Source of the DNA: JAAFIP01 sp043774625
GTDB lineage: Bacteria; Pseudomonadota; Gammaproteobacteria; Burkholderiales; Burkholderiaceae_C
Direction: 5' to 3'
Assembly (NCBI GenBank): GCA_043774625.1
Contig: JAYVTG010000118.1
Span: 1-49,963 of the forward strand
Length of the DNA: 49,963 bases
Positions 15,803-23,521 of this stretch are shown here, one piece after another (the stretch's first letter is position 1; each line of letters begins with the position of its first letter). The translations under genes and the position numbers were made by a program. The notes beneath the pieces are model-generated. The model worked only from the letters and a program-made list of their open reading frames with translations, did not search any database and was not told where the DNA came from.

Positions 15803-17422
15803 ATGCCCAGCACCCCAGCCTGGATGCGGCGCATCTGGTTAAAAGACACCATTGATTGCGGCTTGCTTGGCTTTGTGCTGAGCGCCGCCTTCCTCAATAC
15901 CCTGCTCTTTCAGCGTCCTTTGTACGCCCTGGCCTTGTCCACGCTGAGTGCGCTGGACTTAAGCGGCTCCTTGGCTTTGGCTTCGCTTTTTGTTTTGCAG
16001 TTCGCCGCCACGATCACTATTTTTGCCTTGGTCGCCTTGGTATCCACGCGCTTGCTCAAGCTGATGGTCATCACGCTCACACTTTTAAATTCTGTTGCTC
16101 TGTATTTCATTGACAGTTTTGGTGTGGTGCTGGACCGCAGCATGATGGGCAATATTTTCAACACCAACGTTGCTGAAGCTTCTGACTTGTTTCACCCCAA
16201 GCTGTTGCTTTACGTGGCGCTGCTAGGCATCGCGCCGGCCCTGCTGGTGTTCAGGCTCAAGATCATCAAGCCGTCTTGGTACAAGCAGGGCTTGTCTATG
16301 GTGGCCATCGTTGTACTCGCTGTGGTTTGGCTGTACGCCAACGCCAGCAGCTGGCTGTGGCTGGATAAAAACATGCGCCAATTTGGCGGGCTTGTTTTGC
16401 CGTGGTCGTATGTTGTCAATTCAGCGCGGCATTACAGCAATGTGGCTGAGGCTTCTGCCACGCAAGAGTTGCTGCCACCTGCCAGCTTTGTTGATAACCA
16501 GCGCGTGGTGGTGGTACTGGTCATTGGCGAATCTGCACGCGCCAAAAACTTTTCGGTCTATGGATATCCCCGCCCCACCAACCCGCGCCTGTCAACCCTG
16601 CCGGTAATGGTGATGCCCCACGCGCGCTCTTGCGCCAGCTACACCACCGAGTCGATTCGCTGCATGTTGTCGCACCAGGGCGCGCAGGCAGACTTTGCAA
16701 CCCACTATGAACCCTTGCCCAGCTATTTGCAGCGGCACGGTGTCAATGTCGGTTGGCGCAGCAACAATTGGGGCCAACCACGGCTGCAGGTGGGCAGCTT
16801 TCTCACAGCGGCCAAGATTCGAGAAGATTGCAAAGATGCAGACTGTGAACGCTTGAACTATGACGAGGTGCTGCTGCACAAACTGGACCAGCAAATCGCC
16901 AATTCCACATCCACCAAAACATTTATCGTGCTGCACCAGACCGGTAGCCACGGGCCGCAATACCACACCAAGTACCCGCCTGAGTTTGAGATTTTCAAGC
17001 CAGCGTGCAAATCCGTCGAGTTGAGTTCTTGCAGTACCCAGGAGCTGGTCAACGCTTACGACAACACGATTGCGTATACCGACCATGTGCTCGCCAGCTT
17101 GATACAACAACTCAGCACTCTTAAAAACACAGCAGCCGTGATGATCTACGCATCAGACCACGGCGAGTCGCTGGGCGAAAACGGCCTGTATCTGCATGGC
17201 ACACCCGCTGCTGTGGCACCTGACGTGCAAATGGACATTCCATTCATCGCGTGGACTTCGGACGAATTCAAACGCCAGCGTGGTTTGGCTACTGGCGCTG
17301 TGGTGCCAGCAGGCCAGTACTCGCACGACAACGTGTTTCACAGCGTGATGGGCGCGCTGGGCATGCACAGCAGCATCTATAAAAAAGAGTTGGACATTTT
17401 TCAGGCCTTGCCAAAGCAGTAA
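15803..17422 (+). CDS. eptA: Lipid A phosphoethanolamine transferase, EptA/MCR type
   Basis: Transfers phosphoethanolamine from phosphatidylethanolamine to lipid A phosphate, lowering surface charge and polymyxin binding. Five N-terminal membrane helices (about residues 15-180) precede a periplasmic sulfatase-fold domain with VVVLVIGESARAKNFSVYGY, the nucleophile motif CASYTTESIRC, HQTGSHGPQYHTKYP and YASDHGESLGENGLYLHGTP. Conserved cysteines fit the family disulfides. The ATG at 15803 gives 539 residues, the usual size. The same frame is open upstream to 15161 through the broken Bug gene, so automatic calling may report a 753-residue fusion. Three bases separate it from the PAP2 gene. Confidence 0.93.
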   Translation: MPSTPAWMRRIWLKDTIDCGLLGFVLSAAFLNTLLFQRPLYALALSTLSALDLSGSLALASLFVLQFAATITIFALVALVSTRLLKLMVITLTLLNSVALYFIDSFGVVLDRSMMGNIFNTNVAEASDLFHPKLLLYVALLGIAPALLVFRLKIIKPSWYKQGLSMVAIVVLAVVWLYANASSWLWLDKNMRQFGGLVLPWSYVVNSARHYSNVAEASATQELLPPASFVDNQRVVVVLVIGESARAKNFSVYGYPRPTNPRLSTLPVMVMPHARSCASYTTESIRCMLSHQGAQADFATHYEPLPSYLQRHGVNVGWRSNNWGQPRLQVGSFLTAAKIREDCKDADCERLNYDEVLLHKLDQQIANSTSTKTFIVLHQTGSHGPQYHTKYPPEFEIFKPACKSVELSSCSTQELVNAYDNTIAYTDHVLASLIQQLSTLKNTAAVMIYASDHGESLGENGLYLHGTPAAVAPDVQMDIPFIAWTSDEFKRQRGLATGAVVPAGQYSHDNVFHSVMGALGMHSSIYKKELDIFQALPKQ

Positions 17423-17425
17423 GCC

Positions 17426-18028
17426 ATGACATTCATCGAACTTTCTAAATACGCTTACCACGACGTGCGCAGACCGCTGCAGATTATTCTGTGTTACACC
17501 ATGATCTTCATCCTGGTGTCTTTGTACCCCAGCGACCACAGCGTTCGGCAGTTGGAAACGCCATCGCCAGATACCATGGCGGTAGCCCGCTGGACCGATG
17601 ACTATGGACGCTTTGCCGTTACCGCATTGCAAGTGGCTTTGCCCCTGCTGCTCAAAGACAAGGTGGGCATGATGCAATTGGGTTTTGTAGCGGTATCCAC
17701 CACCCTGACCACGCATGGCTTTAAGCGGTTGACCAATGAATGGATGATTGACAAGACCCGTCTGGGGCAACGACCCAGCGGCACCGAGTCCAGGCACAAC
17801 ATGCCCTCGGGCCATTCGTCCATGGCATCGTGCGCCGCTTTTTTTGTGTGCCGCCGCTATGGCATGAAGTACGCCATCCTGGTCATTCCCATCATGTTGC
17901 TCACCATGCTCTCACGCGTAGTGCTAGACGACCACACCATTTCTGCCGTGCTCTCGGGTGGCTTGCTGGGCATCATCTGCACGCTGTTATTCACGTCTTG
18001 CTATACGGTTCATCCAAAACAGGCTTGA
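17426..18028 (+). CDS. PAP2-superfamily phosphatase, possible lipid A phosphatase
   Basis: A 200-residue membrane protein with the three PAP2 motifs: a Lys/Arg element DKTRLGQRPSG, the PSGH motif in MPSGHSSMASCA, and SRVVLDDHTISAVLSG (SRxxxxxHxxxD-like). Several hydrophobic segments surround them. PAP2 enzymes remove lipid-linked phosphates. Because it is three bases downstream of eptA, the likely substrate is lipid A or undecaprenyl diphosphate. In Helicobacter pylori LpxE and EptA act in sequence and are adjacent, which makes an LpxE-like role attractive but unproven. Confidence 0.85.
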   Translation: MTFIELSKYAYHDVRRPLQIILCYTMIFILVSLYPSDHSVRQLETPSPDTMAVARWTDDYGRFAVTALQVALPLLLKDKVGMMQLGFVAVSTTLTTHGFKRLTNEWMIDKTRLGQRPSGTESRHNMPSGHSSMASCAAFFVCRRYGMKYAILVIPIMLLTMLSRVVLDDHTISAVLSGGLLGIICTLLFTSCYTVHPKQA

Positions 18029-18087
18029 GACGCAGTTGCTTCGACCTATTGCACATTGGCAACTGGCATGTTGCCTCTCCAACTGCC

Positions 18088-18573
18088 TCACACCACCAAC
18101 TGCCGGCTGTCTTTGACCTCTTCCATCACGGCATAGGTGCGCGTCTCGCGCACGCCGGGTAGTTGCCACAGCACCGTGCCCGCAAATTCGCGGTAGGCGG
18201 CCATGTCGCGCATGCGGGTTTTCAAGAGGTAGTCAAAACCACCGGCGACCATATGGCATTCAAGAATAGCGTCTTGCACTTGCACGGCGGCTTTGAACTG
18301 GTCGAACACATTGGCGCTGGTGCGGTCCAGCAGCACTTCTACAAACACCATCATGCCGCGACCCAGCTTGAGCGGGTTGAGCCGCGCTTCATAACCCAAA
18401 ATAAATCCATCGCGCTGCAAGCGCTGCGTGCGCGCCAGCACGGCGGTGGGGCTGAGCGCTACCGCCTCGGCCAGTTTAAGGTTGCTGATGCGACCATCGC
18501 TCTGCAAGATACGCAGGATTTTTCGGTCGATTTTGTCGATGTTTTGGTCATTGGATGGGGTTGGTTCATTCAT
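18088..18573 (-). CDS. Lrp/AsnC-family regulator, probable proline-responsive PutR
   Basis: A 161-residue Lrp-type protein: HTH at about residues 15-60 (IDRKILRILQSDGRISNLKL, LSPTAVLARTQRLQRDGFI) and a RAM domain with GGFDYLLKTRMRDMAAY and LPGVRETRTYAVME. It is divergent from putA across 99 bp. This PutA lacks its own DNA-binding domain, so a dedicated regulator such as PutR is expected. The assignment to putA is by position. It shares only family-level similarity with the Lrp-type protein at 11876-12301. Confidence 0.9.
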   Translation of the reverse strand: MNEPTPSNDQNIDKIDRKILRILQSDGRISNLKLAEAVALSPTAVLARTQRLQRDGFILGYEARLNPLKLGRGMMVFVEVLLDRTSANVFDQFKAAVQVQDAILECHMVAGGFDYLLKTRMRDMAAYREFAGTVLWQLPGVRETRTYAVMEEVKDSRQLVV

Positions 18574-18578
18574 AAGTA

Positions 18579-18636
18579 GTGAATTATCTATTTTTATTGG
18601 TTTATTTAGTGAGTAATTGCTGTTAATTTAATTCAC
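18579..18636. promoter_or_regulatory. Candidate regulator sites in the putR-putA gap
   Basis: GTGAATTA (18579-18586) and TAATTCAC (18629-18636) are exact inverted copies with centres 50 bp apart, in a very AT-rich divergent gap. Widely spaced half-sites in phase suit an Lrp-type octamer that wraps DNA. Confidence 0.4.
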
Positions 18637-18672
18637 GATGCAGATATTCACCAAAAATTGCCTTTCAACACT

Positions 18673-21600
18673 ATGAATTCACGCCTGCCTACCCCCTACC
18701 GCTCCGAAGCTGCCACCGTCTCCACCCTGCTGCACAGCCTGCACGGCGCGCTGGACTGGGCCAACGCCGCCGCCCAGGCTGCCCCCTGGGTGCAGGCCGT
18801 GCGCGACAAGCCGCCGCCGTTTTGGGCGATGGAAACCCTGCTCAAGGAATACCCTCTTTCCAGCGCCGAGGGGCTGGCCTTGATGCGCCTGGCCGAGGCG
18901 CTGCTGCGCGTACCCGATGCCGAGACAGCCATCGCCTTGACGGCTGACCAACTGGGCCGCGCGGATTTTGACGGCGCAGGCGACTCGCAGGGTTTGGGCA
19001 AATCGCCTTCGGCTCTGGCGCGTTTGTCGTCTGCAGCGATTGGCTTGAGCAAGCATTTTTTGCCAGAAAACGAAGGCAAGAGCGGCCTGTTTGCCAAGCT
19101 GGGCGCGCGAACGGTGGTGGCCGCCACGCTGCGCGCCGTGGGTTTGCTGGGCAAGCAGTTTGTATTGGGGCAAACGATACAAGAGGCGCAGGACGTTGCC
19201 CAATCTGCGCGTAAACAACAGCCCCAACTGCGCTTTAGTTACGACATGCTGGGCGAAGGTGCGCGCACCGACAAAGACGCACTGCGTTACCTGGAAAGTT
19301 ATACAAACGCTATTAAATCAATAGCTGCTCGCGCATATTCTACGCTGGCAAACGGCATAAAACAGGGTGAAAATCTATTACATCCCGCACATCTGGACGG
19401 CATCTCCATCAAGCTCAGCGCCCTGCATCCACGGTACGAGTACACGCAGCATGCACGCGTGATGGCCGAGCTGGTGCCACGCGTGTGGAGCCTGTGCGAA
19501 CTGGCGGCCAAGGCAAATATCAATTTGACGGTGGATGCAGAAGAAGTGGATCGGCTAGAGCTGTCGTTAGATGTATTTGAAGCCTTTGCCACTCGGATTG
19601 CCGCGCACTACCCGCAGTGGCAGGGCTTCGGTCTGGCCATGCAGGCGTACCAGAGCCGTGCGCTGGATTTGATCGACCACATCACCATGCTGGCACGCAA
19701 ACACCAGCTCAAATTCATGTGCCGCTTGGTGAAAGGTGCGTATTGGGACGCCGAGATCAAGCGTGCGCAGGAGCTGGGCCTGGCGCATTACCCCGTGTTT
19801 ACCCACAAACACCACACCGACGTAAGCTACCTGGCCTGCGCCCGCGCCCTGCTGGCCGTGCCCGATGCGATTTACCCACAATTTGCCACCCATAACGCGG
19901 GCACGATTGCGGCGATCATGCAAATGGCGTTACGTGCCCCCACGCTCCCTGCTGCGCATGGTGCGCTGCCCCCCGAGGGGGCGCAACCCGCCTTGGGGCG
20001 GCCCGGCGTCGGGTTCGTCACCCCGCAATTTGAACTACAGCGCTTGCACGGCATGGGCGAAGGCGTGTACCGCGAGGTTTTGAAGAACCCGTTGATCCAC
20101 TGTCGCGTCTACGCACCCGTGGGTTCGCACCGTGATCTGTTGGCCTACCTGGTGCGCCGCCTGCTGGAAAACGGTGCCAACTCGTCCTTTGTGCACCAGT
20201 TGTCGGACGAATCCGTGGGCATGGGCGAGCTATTGGTTTCGCCGCTGCGTCTGGAGCCCGTGCCTTCGCTGCCTTTGCCGGTTAATCTATTTGCTAACGT
20301 CATTACAGGCTCGCGTCTTGCTCCGCGCAAAAATAGCATGGGCGTGGACTTGGCCGACGCTGCGCAGCTTGCCCCTTTGTTGCAAGCTGTGCAAAGCCTG
20401 CGCGTGCCTATTGTCGCCTCAATGGATAAAAAAACAGCCAGTAGCCAGCATGAAATATGCGCAAGCAGCTATCAAATATGGAGCAAGCGGCCAGTTGAGA
20501 AGCGTGCGGCTGTGCTGCGCAGCGCGGCAGACGCACTGCAAGATCAGCTCCCCAAATTCTGCGCCCTGCTGGTCAAGGAAGCCTTTAAAACCTGGGGCGA
20601 TGCGGTGAGCGAAGTGCGCGAAGCCGTGGACTTTTTGCGTTACTACGCCGATGAAGCGCAGCGCATCATGCAACCCGTGGCCATGCCGGGGCAGTGTAAT
20701 GAGGTAACACAAAGCGTTACGGGGGTAACGCAAGGCGTTGCGGGGGTAACGCAAGGCGTTACGGGTGAAACCAATACGCTGACCCTGAAACCGCGCGGTG
20801 TGTGGGTGTGCATCAGCCCGTGGAACTTTCCGCTGGCCATCTTCATGGGGCAAGTGGCCGCCGCGCTGGCGACTGGCAACACGGTGCTGGCCAAACCGGC
20901 CGAGCAAACGCCCGGTATTGCGCAAGAAGCCATTGCGTTGCTGCACACCGCCATGCAAGCGGCGGGCCTAGACAAAGCCATCGCCCAAGGCTGCGTCGTC
21001 TTATGCCATGGCCCTGGAGAAACCGTAGGCGCTGCGCTGGTAGCTCTGCAAAACATAGCGGGCGTGGTCTTCACAGGCTCCACCCAGGTGGCTAAAATCA
21101 TCCACCGAACGCTGGCCGCCAAAGACGGCCCCATCCTTCCGCTGATAGCCGAGACTGGCGGCATCAATGCCATGCTGGTCGATAGCAGCGCCCTGCCCGA
21201 GCAGGTGTGCGACGCGGTCATTCAGTCCGCCTTCAAAAGCGCAGGCCAGCGCTGCTCGGCCCTGCGCCTGCTGTGCGTGCATACAGCCATTGCCGACAAC
21301 GTGATGGACATGATCCAGGGTGCCACGCAAGAACTGGTCTGCGGCGACAGTGCAGACCTGGCGACCGACGTACCCCGCGTGATTGACACCGAGGCGTTTG
21401 ACAACATCCAAATGCACCTGCAGCGCCTGCATAAAGAGCAAAAACCATGGATTGCCAGCGTAGATAATGCGCAAGCAGCTATTAAAAATATAGCAAATCT
21501 CATTCTTCCGCAGATTTTTGAAATCCAATCTATCAGCGATATGCAAGCCGAAATCTTCGGCCCTGTGCTGCACGTGGTGCGCTGGAGTGACGACCCGCAA

Positions 21601-21897
21601 GCGGTAGTTGAGCAAATCAACGCCCTAGGCTATGGCCTGACCTTCGGCATCCAGACCCGTATTGACTCCCGCGCGCTGGCCATCGCGCAAGCCGTGCACG
21701 TGGGCAATGTCTACATCAACCGCAGCACCATCGGCGCGGTGGTGGGCGTGCAACCCTTTGGCGGCCAAGGTTTGAGCGGCACCGGCCCCAAAGCGGGCGG
21801 CCCACATTACTTGGTCCGTTTTTGCAGCGAACAGACGGTGACGGTGAACACCACAGCGGCGGGGGGCAATGCGGCGCTGCTTGCGGGGGTGCGTTGA
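18673..21897 (+). CDS. putA: Bifunctional proline dehydrogenase / P5C dehydrogenase PutA
   Basis: Oxidises proline to glutamate in two steps. The proline dehydrogenase barrel (about residues 190-520) shows ISIKLSALHPRYEY, LVKGAYWDAEIKRAQ and CRVYAPVGSHRDLLAYLVRRLLENGAN. The aldehyde dehydrogenase domain (about 560-1060) shows ISPWNFPLAIF, catalytic-region ETGGINAM and the nucleophile in SAGQRCSALRLL. ATG 18673 is preferred to a TTG at 18658. There is no N-terminal ribbon-helix-helix domain, so this is not the self-regulating form. Five repeat insertions are read in frame: AT-core copies at 19306, 20441 and 21453, a GC-rich double hairpin at 19941, and three tandem 21-bp units at 20704. They give 1,074 residues, larger than needed for the two domains. 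Confidence 0.97.
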   Translation: MNSRLPTPYRSEAATVSTLLHSLHGALDWANAAAQAAPWVQAVRDKPPPFWAMETLLKEYPLSSAEGLALMRLAEALLRVPDAETAIALTADQLGRADFDGAGDSQGLGKSPSALARLSSAAIGLSKHFLPENEGKSGLFAKLGARTVVAATLRAVGLLGKQFVLGQTIQEAQDVAQSARKQQPQLRFSYDMLGEGARTDKDALRYLESYTNAIKSIAARAYSTLANGIKQGENLLHPAHLDGISIKLSALHPRYEYTQHARVMAELVPRVWSLCELAAKANINLTVDAEEVDRLELSLDVFEAFATRIAAHYPQWQGFGLAMQAYQSRALDLIDHITMLARKHQLKFMCRLVKGAYWDAEIKRAQELGLAHYPVFTHKHHTDVSYLACARALLAVPDAIYPQFATHNAGTIAAIMQMALRAPTLPAAHGALPPEGAQPALGRPGVGFVTPQFELQRLHGMGEGVYREVLKNPLIHCRVYAPVGSHRDLLAYLVRRLLENGANSSFVHQLSDESVGMGELLVSPLRLEPVPSLPLPVNLFANVITGSRLAPRKNSMGVDLADAAQLAPLLQAVQSLRVPIVASMDKKTASSQHEICASSYQIWSKRPVEKRAAVLRSAADALQDQLPKFCALLVKEAFKTWGDAVSEVREAVDFLRYYADEAQRIMQPVAMPGQCNEVTQSVTGVTQGVAGVTQGVTGETNTLTLKPRGVWVCISPWNFPLAIFMGQVAAALATGNTVLAKPAEQTPGIAQEAIALLHTAMQAAGLDKAIAQGCVVLCHGPGETVGAALVALQNIAGVVFTGSTQVAKIIHRTLAAKDGPILPLIAETGGINAMLVDSSALPEQVCDAVIQSAFKSAGQRCSALRLLCVHTAIADNVMDMIQGATQELVCGDSADLATDVPRVIDTEAFDNIQMHLQRLHKEQKPWIASVDNAQAAIKNIANLILPQIFEIQSISDMQAEIFGPVLHVVRWSDDPQAVVEQINALGYGLTFGIQTRIDSRALAIAQAVHVGNVYINRSTIGAVVGVQPFGGQGLSGTGPKAGGPHYLVRFCSEQTVTVNTTAAGGNAALLAGVR
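19306..19352 (+). repeat. Dispersed AT-core repeat 1 in putA
   Basis: It reads AACGCTATTAAATCAATAGC then TGCTCGCGCATATTCTACGCTGGC, the best match to consensus in the window. It is translated as NAIKSIAARAYSTLANG between the conserved YLESY region and ISIKLSALHPRYE. Confidence 0.9.
19941..20010 (+). repeat. GC-rich double-hairpin repeat in putA
   Basis: Two adjacent perfect hairpins: GCCCCC-CGA-GGGGGC (19968-19982) and CCGCC-TTGG-GGCGG (19988-20001). They are translated as LPPEGAQPALGRPG. I recognise this as a repeat found widely in Comamonadaceae genomes (from memory). It interrupts the proline dehydrogenase domain between IAAIMQMA and FELQRLHGMGE. Confidence 0.8.
20441..20480 (-). repeat. 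Dispersed AT-core repeat 2 in putA, reversed
   Basis: The plus strand reads AGCCAGCATGAAATATGCGC then AAGCAGCTATCAAATATGG, the reverse complement of the consensus. It is translated as SQHEICASSYQIW in the linker between the two enzyme domains. Confidence 0.8.
20704..20766 (+). repeat. Three tandem 21-bp hairpin units in putA
   Basis: Three copies of a 21-bp unit of the form GTAACGCAAGGCGTTACGGGG. Copies 1 and 2 each differ at a few bases. Each unit contains the palindrome GTAACGC-AAG-GCGTTAC. They are translated as VTQSVTG, VTQGVAG and VTQGVTG just before the aldehyde dehydrogenase substrate-binding motif ISPWNFP. Confidence 0.9.
21453..21496 (-). repeat. Dispersed AT-core repeat 3 in putA, reversed
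   Basis: The plus strand reads TTGCCAGCGTAGATAATGCG then CAAGCAGCTATTAAAAATATAGCA. It is translated as IASVDNAQAAIKNIA within the aldehyde dehydrogenase domain. Confidence 0.85.
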
Positions 21898-21932
21898 GTC
21901 CAAAGACAAAGACTACCCTGTTACGTCTTGGC

Positions 21933-23135
21933 TCAAGTCTGGCTCTCAAACCATGCATCCAGTGACAACCCATCCGTACCCAGTACCAGTGGTCTCGCGG
22001 CGGGATATTGCGCGCAGAAATCATCCAGGCCCGACGCTGTACGAATTTTGTGGCCGCTTTTGACCTCAAAGGCCATCAGCTCGCCTTGGTGCTTGAGCAC
22101 ATAGTCCACTTCATCTGAGCCATTGCGCCAGTAGTAGATCAGCGGTTGTGTGCTGCTGTGCTCCAAATGGCGTGCCAACAGCTCTGCGCCCACGGCGCTT
22201 TCCACCATGCGTCCCCACAGCTCGGGTGTAGCGCGAAGGCGGGTGTGGCCAAAGCCTTCGGCGGTAGCTATTGCGCCCATCAACGCGGTGTTGAACACTT
22301 GCAGTTTGGGGCTGGACGCGCGCTGGCGCACGGCTTGGCCTGCATACTTTTGCAGGCCACAGACCATGCCTGCACCTTCGAGCAAGTGCAAATAATGCGC
22401 TAGCGTGGTGGTGTTGCCCGCATCACTGAGTTGCCCCATCATTTTTTGGTAGCTGAGCTCTTGTCCGCTGTAGCGGCAGGCCAGGTCAAACAGGCGGCGC
22501 AGCAGGGCAGGCTTTTGTACCGGGGCCATCAACAGCACATCTTTGCTGATGGTAGTTTCAATCAGCGCATCGCGCACATACGCGGCCCAGCGCTGCTCAT
22601 CACCCACCAAACCTGCGGCACCCGGGTAGCCACCGTAGTAAATAAACTGCTCCACACTAAAGCCAAAAGCATCGCGCATCTCACAGTAGCGCCAATGGCC
22701 CAGGCGCGTTATCTCAAACCGACCCGCCATGCTTTCCGTCAGGCCACGTGCAATCAGCAGCGGCGCAGACCCCAGCACCACCACACGCACATCCCGCGCA
22801 GCGCGGGTATCCTCGTCCCACAGGCGTTTGACTTCTTCCGTCCAGCCTGGCAGCTTTTGCACTTCGTCAAGCACCAGCACGCAGCAACCCGCCTGCGCAG
22901 CCAGGTTACGGGCCGTTTCCCACTGGCGGGTAAGCCAGCTGCTGCCTGCCAGGCCAGGGTTGTCCGCGCTCACGCTGTGCTGGGCGATAGCGGCAGGTAA
23001 CAAGGCCAAGGCTTGGCGCACCAGCGTGGTTTTTCCCACCTGGCGCGGCCCAGCCACCACCTGCAAAAAGCGGCGTGGCTCCTGCAAACGCGCTGTAAAA
23101 ATGCTCAATGCTTGACGGCGGATTTCTGTATTCAT
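21933..23135 (-). CDS. AAA+ ATPase with DUF4143-type C-terminal domain
   Basis: A 400-residue P-loop protein. Walker A is GPRQVGKTTLV (residues about 28-38) and Walker B is CVLVLDEVQKLPGW; LGSAPLLIARGLTESMAGRFE is the sensor region. The C-terminal part (about 170-400) has the DUF4143 layout, with a winged-helix-like middle and a nuclease-like end containing EVDYVLKHQGELMAFEVKSG (E-D-E-K-like pattern). Proteins of this type are common orphan ATPases with an unknown role. It is convergent with putA and divergent from the MoaD-like gene. Two copies of a 14-bp dyad just upstream of its ATG suggest its own regulation. Confidence 0.85.
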   Translation of the reverse strand: MNTEIRRQALSIFTARLQEPRRFLQVVAGPRQVGKTTLVRQALALLPAAIAQHSVSADNPGLAGSSWLTRQWETARNLAAQAGCCVLVLDEVQKLPGWTEEVKRLWDEDTRAARDVRVVVLGSAPLLIARGLTESMAGRFEITRLGHWRYCEMRDAFGFSVEQFIYYGGYPGAAGLVGDEQRWAAYVRDALIETTISKDVLLMAPVQKPALLRRLFDLACRYSGQELSYQKMMGQLSDAGNTTTLAHYLHLLEGAGMVCGLQKYAGQAVRQRASSPKLQVFNTALMGAIATAEGFGHTRLRATPELWGRMVESAVGAELLARHLEHSSTQPLIYYWRNGSDEVDYVLKHQGELMAFEVKSGHKIRTASGLDDFCAQYPAARPLVLGTDGLSLDAWFESQT

Positions 23136-23143
23136 AAAATTTA

Positions 23144-23179
23144 CTCAATCTATTGAGATATTTTACTCATTTTGTTGAG
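23144..23179. promoter_or_regulatory. Paired operator upstream of the DUF4143-type ATPase
   Basis: CTCAATCTATTGAG (23144-23157, a perfect dyad CTCAAT-N2-ATTGAG) and CTCATTTTGTTGAG (23166-23179) lie 22 bp apart, two helical turns, each in the context TTTACTCA...TTGAGATA. They begin 9 bp upstream of the ATPase start in an AT-rich stretch and look like two sites for one dimeric regulator. Confidence 0.55.
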
Positions 23180-23211
23180 ATAAATTTTTATACTCCATTT
23201 CACGCTAAAGT

Positions 23212-23487
23212 ATGTGCATGGTAACCGTCAACTTCTCCCCCTCCTTGCAACGCCATAAACCCTGCCCAGCTCAGCAGGTGAGTGCGGGTAGTTTGGGGGG
23301 TGTTCTGAGTAGCGCAATGCAAGCAGAGCCGGGTCTTCGCAGTTACGTACTGGACGACCAAGGCAATATCCGCAAACATGTCGCGGTGTTTATCAACCTG
23401 GACATGCATCTGCCGCGCAACAATCTGGCGCGCCCCGTGCAGGCGGGTGACACGGTGCTGGTGATTCAATGCCTCACCGGCGGTTAA
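23212..23487 (+). CDS. MoaD/ThiS-like ubiquitin-fold sulfur carrier
   Basis: A 91-residue protein ending in the diglycine CLTGG that defines beta-grasp sulfur carriers (MoaD, ThiS), after DTVLVIQ, the usual final strand. The middle has VFINLDMHLPRNNLARPVQAG, matching the family. Starts at 23212 or 23218 (MVTVNFSPSLQ) are both possible. No molybdopterin or thiamine gene is adjacent. It is followed after 34 bp by a beta-propeller protein, a pairing I recall from many bacteria; the carrier's acceptor is unknown. Confidence 0.85.
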   Translation: MCMVTVNFSPSLQRHKPCPAQQVSAGSLGGVLSSAMQAEPGLRSYVLDDQGNIRKHVAVFINLDMHLPRNNLARPVQAGDTVLVIQCLTGG

Positions 23488-23521
23488 TGCAAACCACGCA
23501 ACACCACAACAAGGAGCCCAC

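Noticed and set aside
20700..20770. CRISPR-like array
   Set aside because: The three 21-bp units are contiguous without spacers and lie in frame inside putA. No CRISPR array or cas gene was seen in the window.
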